DNA of 64,000 bases from Gammaproteobacteria bacterium. GTDB taxonomy: Bacteria > Pseudomonadota > Gammaproteobacteria > Steroidobacterales > Steroidobacteraceae. Shown piece after piece: positions 1-8,442 of the stretch. The notes under the pieces are model-generated. The model searched no databases, was not told the DNA's origin, and worked only from the letters and a program-made list of their open reading frames with translations. The stretch's first letter is position 1; the number at the start of each line of letters is the position of its first letter. The position numbers and the translations under genes are program-made. Where the stretch lies: assembly GCA_028293745.1 (NCBI GenBank), contig JAQGOF010000105.1, forward strand, positions 39,611 to 103,610, given 5' to 3'.

Positions 1-1073
1 AACGTCAAGTTCGTCCCGTACTCCTTGAGGTACTGGGCGAGCGAAACGCGCACGTCATGGTTCTGCACCGCATCGGTGGTCAGCTCGATCAGGCGCCTGA
101 GTCCGGGGAGCTCTGTTTCGACGAGCTCGGCACCGGCTTGCCTCAGCCGCTGGAGGGCCTGCTCAGTCAGATGCTCCACCTGCTCGTCGAGACTCGTGAA
201 CCAATAGTCCCTGACAATTCCAAACCGCAATCCCTTCAAAGGTGCAGGCGTCAGGGGCCGCCAGTCGTCGGCCGCAACTGAATCGAACAGCGCGAGGTCG
301 GAGACTGACCTGGCGTGGGGACCGACTTGATCAAACAGCGGCGTGATCGGTACGCACCCTTTGGTCGAGTAGCGTCCGGTGCTCGGCCTGAAGCCCGCAA
401 TCCCGCACATTGCCGCCGGTACACGAATGGACCCCTGCGTGTCTTCGGCGATGCCCAGCGGCGCCATGTGTGCGGCCACGGCGGCGGCCGTGCCGCCGCT
501 GCTGCCCCCGGGAATTCGCGTGGGATCGTAGGGATTGTGAACCGCCCCGAAGGCCAGGTTGTTGCTGGTCCAGCCGTATGAGAGCTCATGCAGGTTGGTC
601 TTGCCCAACACGATAGCCCCGCCCGCGCGCAGCGATCTCACAATGGGCGCATCGGCCGCCGGCTGGAAGTCGCGCAAGGCGGGTGTTCCGGCGCTCGTCG
701 GATAGTCGCGCGTGTTTACGCTGTCCTTCACCGGAATTGGCAGGCCGAACAACGGGCCGAGGTTCCCCCCGGAATGCCGGTGTTTGTCGCAGGCACGTGC
801 CGCCTCCAACACGCGCGACGGCTCGAGGGTGATGAATGCGTTGAGTGCGCGAAGGGATTCGCAACGCGCGAGCAGTACGCGCGCGTAGCGCTCTGCCGTG
901 ATCTCACCGCGCGACATGCGCGCCACTGCCTCACCGGCGCTGAGCTGCAGCAATGCGGCCGAATCGCTATCGGGGCCTGGATTCGCAAGCGTTGCGAGTG
1001 GCACCGTCATCGCCGCCGCCCCTGCCATGCCTCGAATGAACGCACGGCGGGACACATTGTCGGAGTTGGACAT
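1..1073 (-). CDS. Amidase-signature family hydrolase, Tat-exported, C-terminus cut by window edge
   Basis: Reading leftward from ATG at 1073 gives an open frame that runs off the window, so about 357 residues are visible. The N-terminus carries a twin-arginine signal (SRRAFIRG followed by an Ala-rich hydrophobic stretch), so the enzyme is probably exported folded. The body matches the amidase signature family. It has the catalytic lysine region GLPIPVKDS, the serine/glycine-rich PGGSSGG loop, and the nucleophile segment DTQGSIR, where most members have DTGGSIR. Such enzymes hydrolyse amide or ester bonds by a Ser-Ser-Lys triad. The substrate cannot be told. It is divergent from the glycine-zipper gene to its right. 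Confidence 0.88.
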   Translation of the reverse strand, partial: MSNSDNVSRRAFIRGMAGAAAMTVPLATLANPGPDSDSAALLQLSAGEAVARMSRGEITAERYARVLLARCESLRALNAFITLEPSRVLEAARACDKHRHSGGNLGPLFGLPIPVKDSVNTRDYPTSAGTPALRDFQPAADAPIVRSLRAGGAIVLGKTNLHELSYGWTSNNLAFGAVHNPYDPTRIPGGSSGGTAAAVAAHMAPLGIAEDTQGSIRVPAAMCGIAGFRPSTGRYSTKGCVPITPLFDQVGPHARSVSDLALFDSVAADDWRPLTPAPLKGLRFGIVRDYWFTSLDEQVEHLTEQALQRLRQAGAELVETELPGLRRLIELTTDAVQNHDVRVSLAQYLKEYGTNLT

Positions 1074-1145
1074 ACACCACTTTTGTTCGGATGCGATCCT
1101 GTACGCAGGCTGAACGTGTCGGAGAAATCGTCAAAGACCGGCTAC

Positions 1146-1166
1146 GTTATTTCCCAAGGGCATAAC
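1146..1166. promoter_or_regulatory. Imperfect dyad in divergent promoter region
   Basis: A 21-base imperfect inverted repeat with GTTAT and ATAAC arms and an inner CCC/GGG lies between the divergent amidase and glycine-zipper genes. It could be an operator for an unknown regulator. Only about seven of ten arm positions pair, so this is weak. Confidence 0.25.
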
Positions 1167-1257
1167 CTAGCTGATTTTTGTGAAACGCGTGATTGCAATA
1201 ACGTCCGGTGTGGCTACTCTTGCGCCTGTGCATTTTAGCGACACAGGAGAATGACTG

Positions 1258-1812
1258 GTGAACAAGTCTTTGGCAGTCGGGTTGGTGATAGGGGCCATCG
1301 CGGCAGGGACGGTTGGTGCCGTGGCCGGGTATCGGATTCTCGCGGCCCCCAGCAGTGCGCAGGTCGTTAGTGCCAAGGAGCTGACCAAGACGGTCAAGAC
1401 TCCGCGTCAGGAATGCCATGACGAGCAGGTCACCCACACAAAGGCGCCCAAAGACAAGGACCGGCTGGTGGGAACCGGCGTCGGTGCGGTCGTGGGCGGA
1501 CTGCTGGGCAGCAGGATCGGCGGAGGAAACACGCGGATCTTTACTGGCCTCGCCGGCGCGGCAGCGGGTGGCTATGCCGGCAACAAGATCGAGCAGAAGG
1601 TACAGAAGGGAGACACTTACACGGCTGCGGAGCAGCGGTGTGTCACTGTGTACGACAGTCACGAGGAATCGAAAGGATACGATGTCGTGTACATGTTGGA
1701 TGGCAAACGCCATCACATCCACCTGGATCATGACCCCGGTAAGGAAATCCCCGTCCGCGATGGTCAGATTGTGATCGACACAGGTACAGGTAAGGACTCA
1801 TCCAGCTCCTGA
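1258..1812 (+). CDS. Glycine-zipper 2TM envelope protein
   Basis: This is a 184-residue protein starting at GTG with an AGGAG ribosome site upstream. It has an N-terminal hydrophobic segment (about residues 5-30). In the middle is a glycine-zipper membrane hairpin, with GTGVGAVVGGLLGSRIGGG followed by GLAGAAAGGYAGNKIEQ, typical of the Rick_17kDa_Anti/SlyB-like family. After it comes a soluble C-terminal domain with a Cys (near 127) and the YDVVYMLDGKRHHI segment seen in the family. No lipobox is obvious, so it may be held by its N-terminal anchor. Its likely role is in envelope integrity. It stands alone and convergent with the TetR gene. Confidence 0.85.
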   Translation: MNKSLAVGLVIGAIAAGTVGAVAGYRILAAPSSAQVVSAKELTKTVKTPRQECHDEQVTHTKAPKDKDRLVGTGVGAVVGGLLGSRIGGGNTRIFTGLAGAAAGGYAGNKIEQKVQKGDTYTAAEQRCVTVYDSHEESKGYDVVYMLDGKRHHIHLDHDPGKEIPVRDGQIVIDTGTGKDSSSS

Positions 1813-1836
1813 TTCGCACGGGACGTCGGGACCCGT

Positions 1837-1887
1837 ATGCGGCTAGTCGCGCCTGGTGGAGTCTGCCTCCAGGCGCGCTAGCCGCAT
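1837..1887. terminator. Long inverted repeat, probable bidirectional terminator, partly inside the TetR coding end
   Basis: Two arms of about 20 bases (left 1837-1856, right 1869-1887) are complementary except for a one-base slip, with a 12-base loop. It lies between the convergent glycine-zipper and tetR genes, and most of it encodes the last residues of the TetR protein. There is no T-tract. The position between convergent genes fits transcription termination in both directions. Confidence 0.55.
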
Positions 1888-2487
1888 GATGGAATCAACG
1901 AACACGGTCAGCAGGGATTCTGCTATCGGGCCCGTCATCTCCGCCGGGCTCGACATCATGTACAGCTTCACCCCTTCCGCCAGGCTCATGAAGCCCATGG
2001 CCAGCTGTTCCGGGGGAACCGCGGGTGCGACCCCGACACGCTCATAGAAGTAACGGATGAAGTCGGCAATCTGAGCGCGTTTTTCCGTCATGAGCGCATT
2101 CAGCTTGGCACGGAAGCGGGCGTCCCGGACAGCCAGCATGCGCGCCTCGGTCCAGATCATGAAAGATTCATTGTCACGGTACATCTGGCCGTAGATGTCC
2201 CGCGCCCGGCTCTGGACGTGGTCCACGGGCAGGGAAGGGTCGCCGCGCAGCGCATTCAGTTCCGCGGTGGCCTTCTCATGGTCACGCCGCAGAAGCTCGA
2301 TGAATAAATCATCCTTGCTATTGAAGTTCGAATAGAAGGCGCCCCGCGTGTAGCCGGCGGCGGCCGCTATGTTCTCCACGCTGGCCGCGTCCAACCCCTT
2401 CTTCGCAATGAGTTTCTGCGCGGCATCCAGCAGGCGCTGCGTGGTCTGCTCGCGGCTGTCATCGCGGCTCAGGCGTTTCCGGCTCAT
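1843..2487 (-). CDS. TetR/AcrR-family repressor of the adjacent RND efflux operon
   Basis: This 214-residue protein has an N-terminal helix-turn-helix typical of TetR (VENIAAAAGYTRGAFYSNF, about residues 39-57) and an all-helical ligand-binding C-terminal domain. It is transcribed away from the RND efflux operon, with only about 130 bases between the starts. That gap holds a strong dyad at 2532-2561. By analogy with AcrR/AcrAB and TtgR/TtgABC it probably represses the pump and itself and is released by a pump substrate. The target is inferred from position only. Confidence 0.9.
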   Translation of the reverse strand: MSRKRLSRDDSREQTTQRLLDAAQKLIAKKGLDAASVENIAAAAGYTRGAFYSNFNSKDDLFIELLRRDHEKATAELNALRGDPSLPVDHVQSRARDIYGQMYRDNESFMIWTEARMLAVRDARFRAKLNALMTEKRAQIADFIRYFYERVGVAPAVPPEQLAMGFMSLAEGVKLYMMSSPAEMTGPIAESLLTVFVDSIMRLARLEADSTRRD

Positions 2488-2531
2488 TCGGTCAGTCTAG
2501 CACATGCGCGCCCGCACTTAAATACATCTAA

Positions 2532-2561
2532 GTATCAGGATACGTATATGTATCTGAATAC
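2532..2561. promoter_or_regulatory. Dyad operator between tetR and the RND operon
   Basis: A 30-base inverted repeat pairs at 22 of 30 positions. It is built of GTATC/GATAC units around an AT-rich TATA centre, in a region otherwise rich in TACAT/ATGTA words. It lies in the divergent promoter region of the TetR gene and the efflux operon, which is the usual place for an AcrR-type site. Confidence 0.65.
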
Positions 2562-2615
2562 TAGTATGCATCATTGGGCTGCCGCAGCCCGCCGGAAACT
2601 GTGTGGGGAGCCGAC

Positions 2616-3812
2616 GTGACTATTGCCGTCAATACTAGTGTGAGCAAAGCGGCAGTGACCCTGCTGCTCGCCGCCGCTGCGGCCTGCCTCCTGGCAGCCT
2701 GCCATCGAGCCCCGCCACCTGCCGCGCCGCCGGCTCTGGTCCTCGCTCTGCCTGTGCACTCCGATGCCAGCAACGGCAGCGGGGTGGTTAGCCATCCGGT
2801 GGAGGTCACGGCGAGGTACTCGACGTCCGTGTCATTTCGCGTCCCGGGCAAGTTGATCGAGCGGCGCGTGCGGCTCGGCGACCCGGTGAGGCAAGGGCAG
2901 GTTCTCGCCCGGCTCGATCCACTCGATGCGCAGAAACAGGAGGCCAGCGCCAAGGCCGCTCTCGCCGCTGCGGAACACCGTCTGGCCTTCGCCCAGCAGC
3001 AACTCGACCGCGATAAGGCGCAGGCGGAGCAGAATCTGATCGCGACCAATCAGCTCGAGCAGACACAGGATGCATTCACCGCGGCACTGGCGGGCCGCGA
3101 TCAGGCTGCTGCCCAGTGGGTAGTGGCCCGCAACTCGCTTCAATACAACACGCTGGCTGCGGACCATGACGGTGTGATCACGAGTGAGAACGCCGACACG
3201 GGGCAAGTGGTGTCCGCTGGCCAGGCCGTCTATGGCCTTGCATGGACCGGCGATACGGATGTCATCCTCGACGCTGCTGAAAGCGAGCTCGGCAGAATCT
3301 CCATCGGTCAGGCTGCGACGGTCACCTTTCCTGCGCTGCCAAACCATCAGTTTGCGGCGCGCGTGCGGGAGATTTCACCCGCGGCCGATCCCCAGAGCCG
3401 TACTTACCGCGTAAAGCTGACGATGACGGAGCTCGCGCAGGCGGTGAGGCTCGGCATGACAGGTGATGCAACTCTTTCGCCTGTCGCATCCGGGGACGGC
3501 ACGGACCCTGATCCACCGACCTATACCGTCCCGGCTACCGCCCTTTTCCACAAGGACAACAGCCCGGCTGTGTGGGTGGTCGACAACAGTTCAACTCTGC
3601 AACTGCGTCCCATCAAAGTGGGCCGCTACAGCGATCGCTCCACGCTCATCACCGCCGGTCTGCATGAGGGCGACGTAGTGGTATTGGCCGGCGTCCACAC
3701 GGTCTATGCGGGCCAGCCCGTCCGGCCTGTCAAGCCGCTGTTTGATGGCCAGGATAATATCGACGGCGCCGCGGGACCGGCCGAAGTCGTCGCGGGACCG
3801 GTCGCGCGATGA
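2616..3812 (+). CDS. RND efflux periplasmic adaptor (membrane fusion protein), lipoprotein
   Basis: The start is set at GTG 2616 because a GGGGAG ribosome site lies just upstream. An earlier TTG at 2574 has none. From there the protein is 398 residues. It has a lipoprotein signal ending in LLAAC. It then shows the lipoyl/biotinyl half (VRLGDPVRQGQVLARLDP), a helical hairpin rich in Ala/Gln, and the beta-barrel and membrane-proximal domains (DGVITSENADTGQVVSAGQ onward). It links the inner-membrane pump to the outer-membrane channel. The following pump gene overlaps it by four bases. Confidence 0.93.
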   Translation: MTIAVNTSVSKAAVTLLLAAAAACLLAACHRAPPPAAPPALVLALPVHSDASNGSGVVSHPVEVTARYSTSVSFRVPGKLIERRVRLGDPVRQGQVLARLDPLDAQKQEASAKAALAAAEHRLAFAQQQLDRDKAQAEQNLIATNQLEQTQDAFTAALAGRDQAAAQWVVARNSLQYNTLAADHDGVITSENADTGQVVSAGQAVYGLAWTGDTDVILDAAESELGRISIGQAATVTFPALPNHQFAARVREISPAADPQSRTYRVKLTMTELAQAVRLGMTGDATLSPVASGDGTDPDPPTYTVPATALFHKDNSPAVWVVDNSSTLQLRPIKVGRYSDRSTLITAGLHEGDVVVLAGVHTVYAGQPVRPVKPLFDGQDNIDGAAGPAEVVAGPVAR

Positions 3813-6800
3813 GCCAGGAATACGGCAGCACCCTCGGCGCCGCGCCGCAGTCAGGAACGCCGGCCATCACGCCGGCCGAACAGGCTCACCGGTTCAATCT
3901 CTCGAGCTGGACCCTGCAGCATCAGCCGCTGGTGATCTTCCTCCTCGTGTTGATCACACTGTTCGGCATCATTTCGTACGGCAGGCTGGCCCAGTCCGAG
4001 GATCCGCCGTTCACGTTCAAGGTCATGGTTGTCACTACGATGTGGCCCGGCGCGACCGCCCGCCAGGTCCAGGAGGAAGTGACTGACCGCATCGCGCGCA
4101 AGCTCCAGGAAACGCCCGCAGTTGACTTTCTGCGTAGCTACTCACGCCCCGGCGAATCGACGCTGTTCTTCACCATCAAGGACGCGGCGCCGCCATCAGA
4201 GGTACCCGATACCTGGTATCAGGTCCGCAAGAAGGTGGGTGACATCACCAACACCCTGCCTGCAGGAGTGCAGGGACCGTACTTCAACGACGAGTTCGGC
4301 GATGTCTACACCAACATTTACGCACTGGAAGGCGACGGGTTTTCGTTCGCGCAGCTGCATGACTACGCCGAGCGGCTCAGGACCGAGCTGTTGCGCGTCC
4401 CTAACGTCAACAAGGTCGATTTCATTGCCGATCAGGAGCAGCACGTTTACGTCGAGATTGCGAATGCTCAGCTCGCCAAGCTCGGCCTGACGCCGCAGCA
4501 GATTGCAGACGCCGTCAACTCACAGAATGCGGTGGCCGGATCGGGAATATTCACGACCGGCGCCGACCGGGTCTATGTCCGGCCAACAGGGCAGTTCGCC
4601 GACGTCGATGCACTCGGCGAGACTCTGATCCGCGTCAATGGACGCGTTATCCGGCTCGGTGATATCGCGACCATCAGGCGTGGATACCTCGAGCCGGCGA
4701 CGCAGTACATGCGCTTCAAAGGTCAGGCGGTGTTGGGAATCGGAATCACGATGGCGCCCTCGGGCGATGTCATTGTGCTCGGCAAGGCCCTGGATGAGGA
4801 GACTGCCCGCTTGCGAGCTGCTCTTCCGGCGGGGCTCAAACTCACCCAGGTGGCCAATATGCCTGCGGCGGTGGGCCACTCCGTGGATGACTTTGTCGAA
4901 GCCGTGGCCGAGGCAATCGGCATCGTATTGGTAGTCTCACTCCTCAGTCTCGGCGTACGCACGGGGATGGTTGTGGTCATCTCCATACCCCTGGTGTTGG
5001 CGGCGACCGCGCTCTTCATGTACCTGTTCGGCATCGGGCTGCACAAGGTGTCACTCGGCACGTTGATCCTAGCGCTGGGACTGTTGGTCGATGACGCGAT
5101 CATCGCCGTCGAATCCATGGCGGTGAAAATCGAACAGGGCTTTGGCCGCATGCGTGCCGCCGCATTCGCCTACAGCAGCACCGCGTTTCCGATGTTGACC
5201 GGCACTTTGGTGACCGTGTCGGGATTTCTGCCCATTGCACTGGCGAAGTCAGCAACCGGTGAGTACACCCGTTCCATCTTCCAGGTGTCCGCAATTACGC
5301 TGCTCCTATCGTGGCTGGCTGCGGTAATCGTCATTCCGCTGCTGGGTTACCGCATCCTGTCGGAGCATCCGACCCGCCGAGGCTTGAGTCACGCAGATGA
5401 AGGAGGGCAGGGCACAGAAAAGGCCCAGGAGCATCATGATATCTACGATACGGCGTTCTACCGCCGTCTGCGGGGCTGGATAGCCTGGTGCGTCGATCAC
5501 CGCCTGCGGGTGCTGGTGGTCACGTTGATCGTCTTCGTGGTTTCGCTGGCCGCATTCAGACTCGTGCCGCAGCAGTTCTTCCCGAGCTCCGATCGTCCAG
5601 AGCTGATGGTCGACCTTCGCTTACCGGAGGGCGCATCGTTTGACGCCACTCTGCGTCAGGCGAGGCGTTTTGAAGCTGTGCTCGCCAAGCGTCCTGAAAT
5701 AGACCACTTCATCGATTTCGTGGGTGCGGGCGCACCGCGTTTCTACCTGCCTTTGGACCAGCAGCTGGCAGCACCCAACTTTGCGCAGTTTGTGGTGACT
5801 GCACGCAACGTCAAGGACCGGGAGAAGCTGATCCCGATTCTCAGCGAGGTCCTGCGAACCGACTTTGCCCCGGTGCGCACCCGGATCAGCCGCCTCGAAA
5901 ATGGCCCGCCCATCGGCTTCCCGGTGCAATTCCGCGTCACCGGGCCCGAAATCGGCTCGGTGCGGCAGTGGGCGGACAAAGTGGCCGAGGTGATGCGGCG
6001 CAATCCGGACACCAGCAACGTGCAGTTCGACTGGGATGAGCCCGCCGAACGCTCCGTTCGTTTCGAGATCGATCAGTCCAAGGCGCGCCGGCTCAACATC
6101 TCCTCGCAGGAGATTGCCAACTTCCTGGACATGTCACTGACGGGCTATTCGATCACGAGGTTCCGCGAGCGCGACAAGCTCATCAGCGTGGACTTGCGGG
6201 CACCCGAACACGATCGCGTCGATCCATCACAGCTCGAAAGGCTCGCCATTCCGTCCCCGACTGGAACTGCCGTGCCGCTGGCCGCTCTGGGCCAGTTCGT
6301 CTACGGCCTGGAGTTCGGCGTGATCTGGGAACGGGACCGTCAGCCGACCATCACCGTGCAGGCCGATGTGCAGCACGGCGCCCAGGGAATCGATGTTACA
6401 AACCGCGTCGACGCCGCGCTGGCGAGCCTGCGCAAGCAACTGCCGGTGGGGTATCGGGTCGAAATCGGCGGCTCGGTGGAGGAAAACGGGAAGGCGCAGG
6501 CTTCCATCAATGCGCAGATGCCCGTGCTGCTGGTTGCCGTGCTGGTACTGCTGATGGTGCAGCTGCAGAGTTTCAGCCGCGTGCTGATGGTGGTTCTCAC
6601 GGCACCTCTTGGCCTGATCGGCGTGGTGATCGCCTTGCTGTTGTTCCACATGCCCTTCGGCTTCGTCGCCTTGCTGGGGACGATCGCCATGTTCGGCATC
6701 ATCATGCGCAACTCCGTGATTCTCGTTGACCAGATCGAGCAGGACATCCTGGCGGGTCACAGCCGCTTCGAGGCCATCATCGGCGCGACGGTGCGCCGAT

Positions 6801-7003
6801 TCCGGCCGATCACTCTCACCGCAGCCGCGGCCGTGCTGGCCTTGATCCCACTGTTGCGAAGCAACTTCTTCGGCCCGATGGCCACCGCCCTCATGGGCGG
6901 AATCACCGTGGCGACTGTGTTGACGCTGGTTTACCTTCCCGCCCTGTACGCCCTATGGTTTCGCGTCCGGCGGGATGAGAAGCCAGCGGAGGTGGTCACG
7001 TGA
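3809..7003 (+). CDS. RND-family multidrug efflux permease
   Basis: This 1064-residue inner-membrane proton antiporter starts at an ATGA overlap with the adaptor. The first membrane helix is near residues 42-58. The proton-relay pair of aspartates lies in the fourth helix (LLVDDAIIAVE, Asp 428-429). The large periplasmic loops and the duplicated second half are of normal length for the hydrophobe/amphiphile efflux group. Together with its neighbours it should expel lipophilic toxic compounds, possibly catabolic substrates or intermediates of the island. The substrate is not known. Confidence 0.95.
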   Translation: MSQEYGSTLGAAPQSGTPAITPAEQAHRFNLSSWTLQHQPLVIFLLVLITLFGIISYGRLAQSEDPPFTFKVMVVTTMWPGATARQVQEEVTDRIARKLQETPAVDFLRSYSRPGESTLFFTIKDAAPPSEVPDTWYQVRKKVGDITNTLPAGVQGPYFNDEFGDVYTNIYALEGDGFSFAQLHDYAERLRTELLRVPNVNKVDFIADQEQHVYVEIANAQLAKLGLTPQQIADAVNSQNAVAGSGIFTTGADRVYVRPTGQFADVDALGETLIRVNGRVIRLGDIATIRRGYLEPATQYMRFKGQAVLGIGITMAPSGDVIVLGKALDEETARLRAALPAGLKLTQVANMPAAVGHSVDDFVEAVAEAIGIVLVVSLLSLGVRTGMVVVISIPLVLAATALFMYLFGIGLHKVSLGTLILALGLLVDDAIIAVESMAVKIEQGFGRMRAAAFAYSSTAFPMLTGTLVTVSGFLPIALAKSATGEYTRSIFQVSAITLLLSWLAAVIVIPLLGYRILSEHPTRRGLSHADEGGQGTEKAQEHHDIYDTAFYRRLRGWIAWCVDHRLRVLVVTLIVFVVSLAAFRLVPQQFFPSSDRPELMVDLRLPEGASFDATLRQARRFEAVLAKRPEIDHFIDFVGAGAPRFYLPLDQQLAAPNFAQFVVTARNVKDREKLIPILSEVLRTDFAPVRTRISRLENGPPIGFPVQFRVTGPEIGSVRQWADKVAEVMRRNPDTSNVQFDWDEPAERSVRFEIDQSKARRLNISSQEIANFLDMSLTGYSITRFRERDKLISVDLRAPEHDRVDPSQLERLAIPSPTGTAVPLAALGQFVYGLEFGVIWERDRQPTITVQADVQHGAQGIDVTNRVDAALASLRKQLPVGYRVEIGGSVEENGKAQASINAQMPVLLVAVLVLLMVQLQSFSRVLMVVLTAPLGLIGVVIALLLFHMPFGFVALLGTIAMFGIIMRNSVILVDQIEQDILAGHSRFEAIIGATVRRFRPITLTAAAAVLALIPLLRSNFFGPMATALMGGITVATVLTLVYLPALYALWFRVRRDEKPAEVVT

Positions 7004-8439
7004 AATTGCGTCTCGCACTGGTTCCGGTTGTCCTGGCGCTTTCGGCATGCACCGCCTTCGGTCCGGATAGAAGGCCGCCGCAGATGCCACAGCCAGCCCA
7101 TTACTCCGTCGAAGGACAGCCTGCTCAGACTGCGCAGGCCGATGGAGTTGCACAGCAGGTTGTTATCGGCGCGCGTCCTGTTCCGAGCTGGTGGACCTCG
7201 TACGGATCCGATGACCTCAACGCGCTCGTGGAAGAGGGGCTCAAGAACAGTCCGTCACTCGCGGCTGCACGCAGCACCTTGCAGGCTGCCCGGGAACAGC
7301 TGCGCTCGCAGATCGGCGACAACCTCTTTCCAAAGATCGATCTCGAGTTCAGCCCTACGCGGCAAAGAGCGCTGGGAATTCCCGTTCTTCCCCAACAGAC
7401 ATTCATCGAGAACATCTTCGTCGCGCAGGCGAACGCATCCTATACGTTCGATTTCTTCGGTGCTGCATTCCTTGCGGACCGGGCCCTCGAGGGACAAGTC
7501 CAGCAACAGGCGTTTCAACTCGAGGCGACCCGGCGGGCGCTGGCGACCAACATAGTCGTTGCAACCATCAATGCCGCCTCCATGCAGGAGCAGGTCGCTG
7601 CGACTGAGAAACTGGTTGCACTCGGCGAGCAGCGCGCACAACAGACGGCCGCCCGTTATAAGTTGGGTAGCGCATCGCGCGACGAGATGCTGGCGAGCGA
7701 GCAGGATGCGGCAAATGCTGCGGCCACGCTTCCTGCACTGCGTGCACAGGCTATGGCGGTGCGCCACGCTCAGGCAGTTCTGCTGGGGAGGACGCCTGAC
7801 GGTGCGCCAGCCCCGCTGCAACTGCAGGCACTCAAACTTCCTGAGAGCGTGCCCGTCTCCGTACCTTCAGACCTTCTGCATCAGCGTCCTGATATCCTCG
7901 CGGCCGAGGCTGCTGTGCGGGCGGCAGCGGATGCGGCCGGCGCTGCCACCGCGTCGATGTTTCCATCTTTGAGCCTGAACGCGTCCTACGGACACGGCGG
8001 CTTCGACTGGTCAACGTTTACGTCACCGCAGGGAGCAATCTGGAGTGTCGGCGGATCGCTGACCCAGCCTCTGTTTCATGGCGGAGCCTTGTTTGCGCGC
8101 AAGCGCCAGTACCAGGCAAGTTACGACGTTGCAGTGGGTCAATACAAGCAGACGGTGTTGTCGGCCTTCAGGACAGTCGCCGACACGCTCGTTTCGCTCG
8201 ATGGGGATGCAGACACATTGTTCCAAACACAACGCGCGGAAGCGGCGGCCCGCGATGCCCAGGGCGATACGGACTCGCGTTACAGACTGGGTGCGACCTC
8301 GTTCTTTGTGACGTTGACGGCGGGCCAGCAGTATCAGAACGCTCACATCCAATATGTCCGGGCACGTGCCTCACGGCTCGCTGACACGGCAGCCTTGTTC
8401 GATTCGATGGGTAATCCGCCGGAGGATCAACTAAAATAG
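7000..8439 (+). CDS. RND efflux outer-membrane channel, NodT/OprM-type lipoprotein
   Basis: This 479-residue protein starts with GTG overlapping the pump stop by four bases. The signal peptide ends in the lipobox LSAC. Two internally repeated outer-membrane efflux domains follow, with the NodT-type features PSWWTSYGSDDLNALVEEGL near residue 60 and YGHGGFDWSTF near 330. It forms the trimeric tunnel of the tripartite pump. It is the last gene of the efflux operon, though the methyltransferase follows only three bases later. Confidence 0.94.
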   Translation: MKLRLALVPVVLALSACTAFGPDRRPPQMPQPAHYSVEGQPAQTAQADGVAQQVVIGARPVPSWWTSYGSDDLNALVEEGLKNSPSLAAARSTLQAAREQLRSQIGDNLFPKIDLEFSPTRQRALGIPVLPQQTFIENIFVAQANASYTFDFFGAAFLADRALEGQVQQQAFQLEATRRALATNIVVATINAASMQEQVAATEKLVALGEQRAQQTAARYKLGSASRDEMLASEQDAANAAATLPALRAQAMAVRHAQAVLLGRTPDGAPAPLQLQALKLPESVPVSVPSDLLHQRPDILAAEAAVRAAADAAGAATASMFPSLSLNASYGHGGFDWSTFTSPQGAIWSVGGSLTQPLFHGGALFARKRQYQASYDVAVGQYKQTVLSAFRTVADTLVSLDGDADTLFQTQRAEAAARDAQGDTDSRYRLGATSFFVTLTAGQQYQNAHIQYVRARASRLADTAALFDSMGNPPEDQLK

Positions 8440-8442
8440 GGT

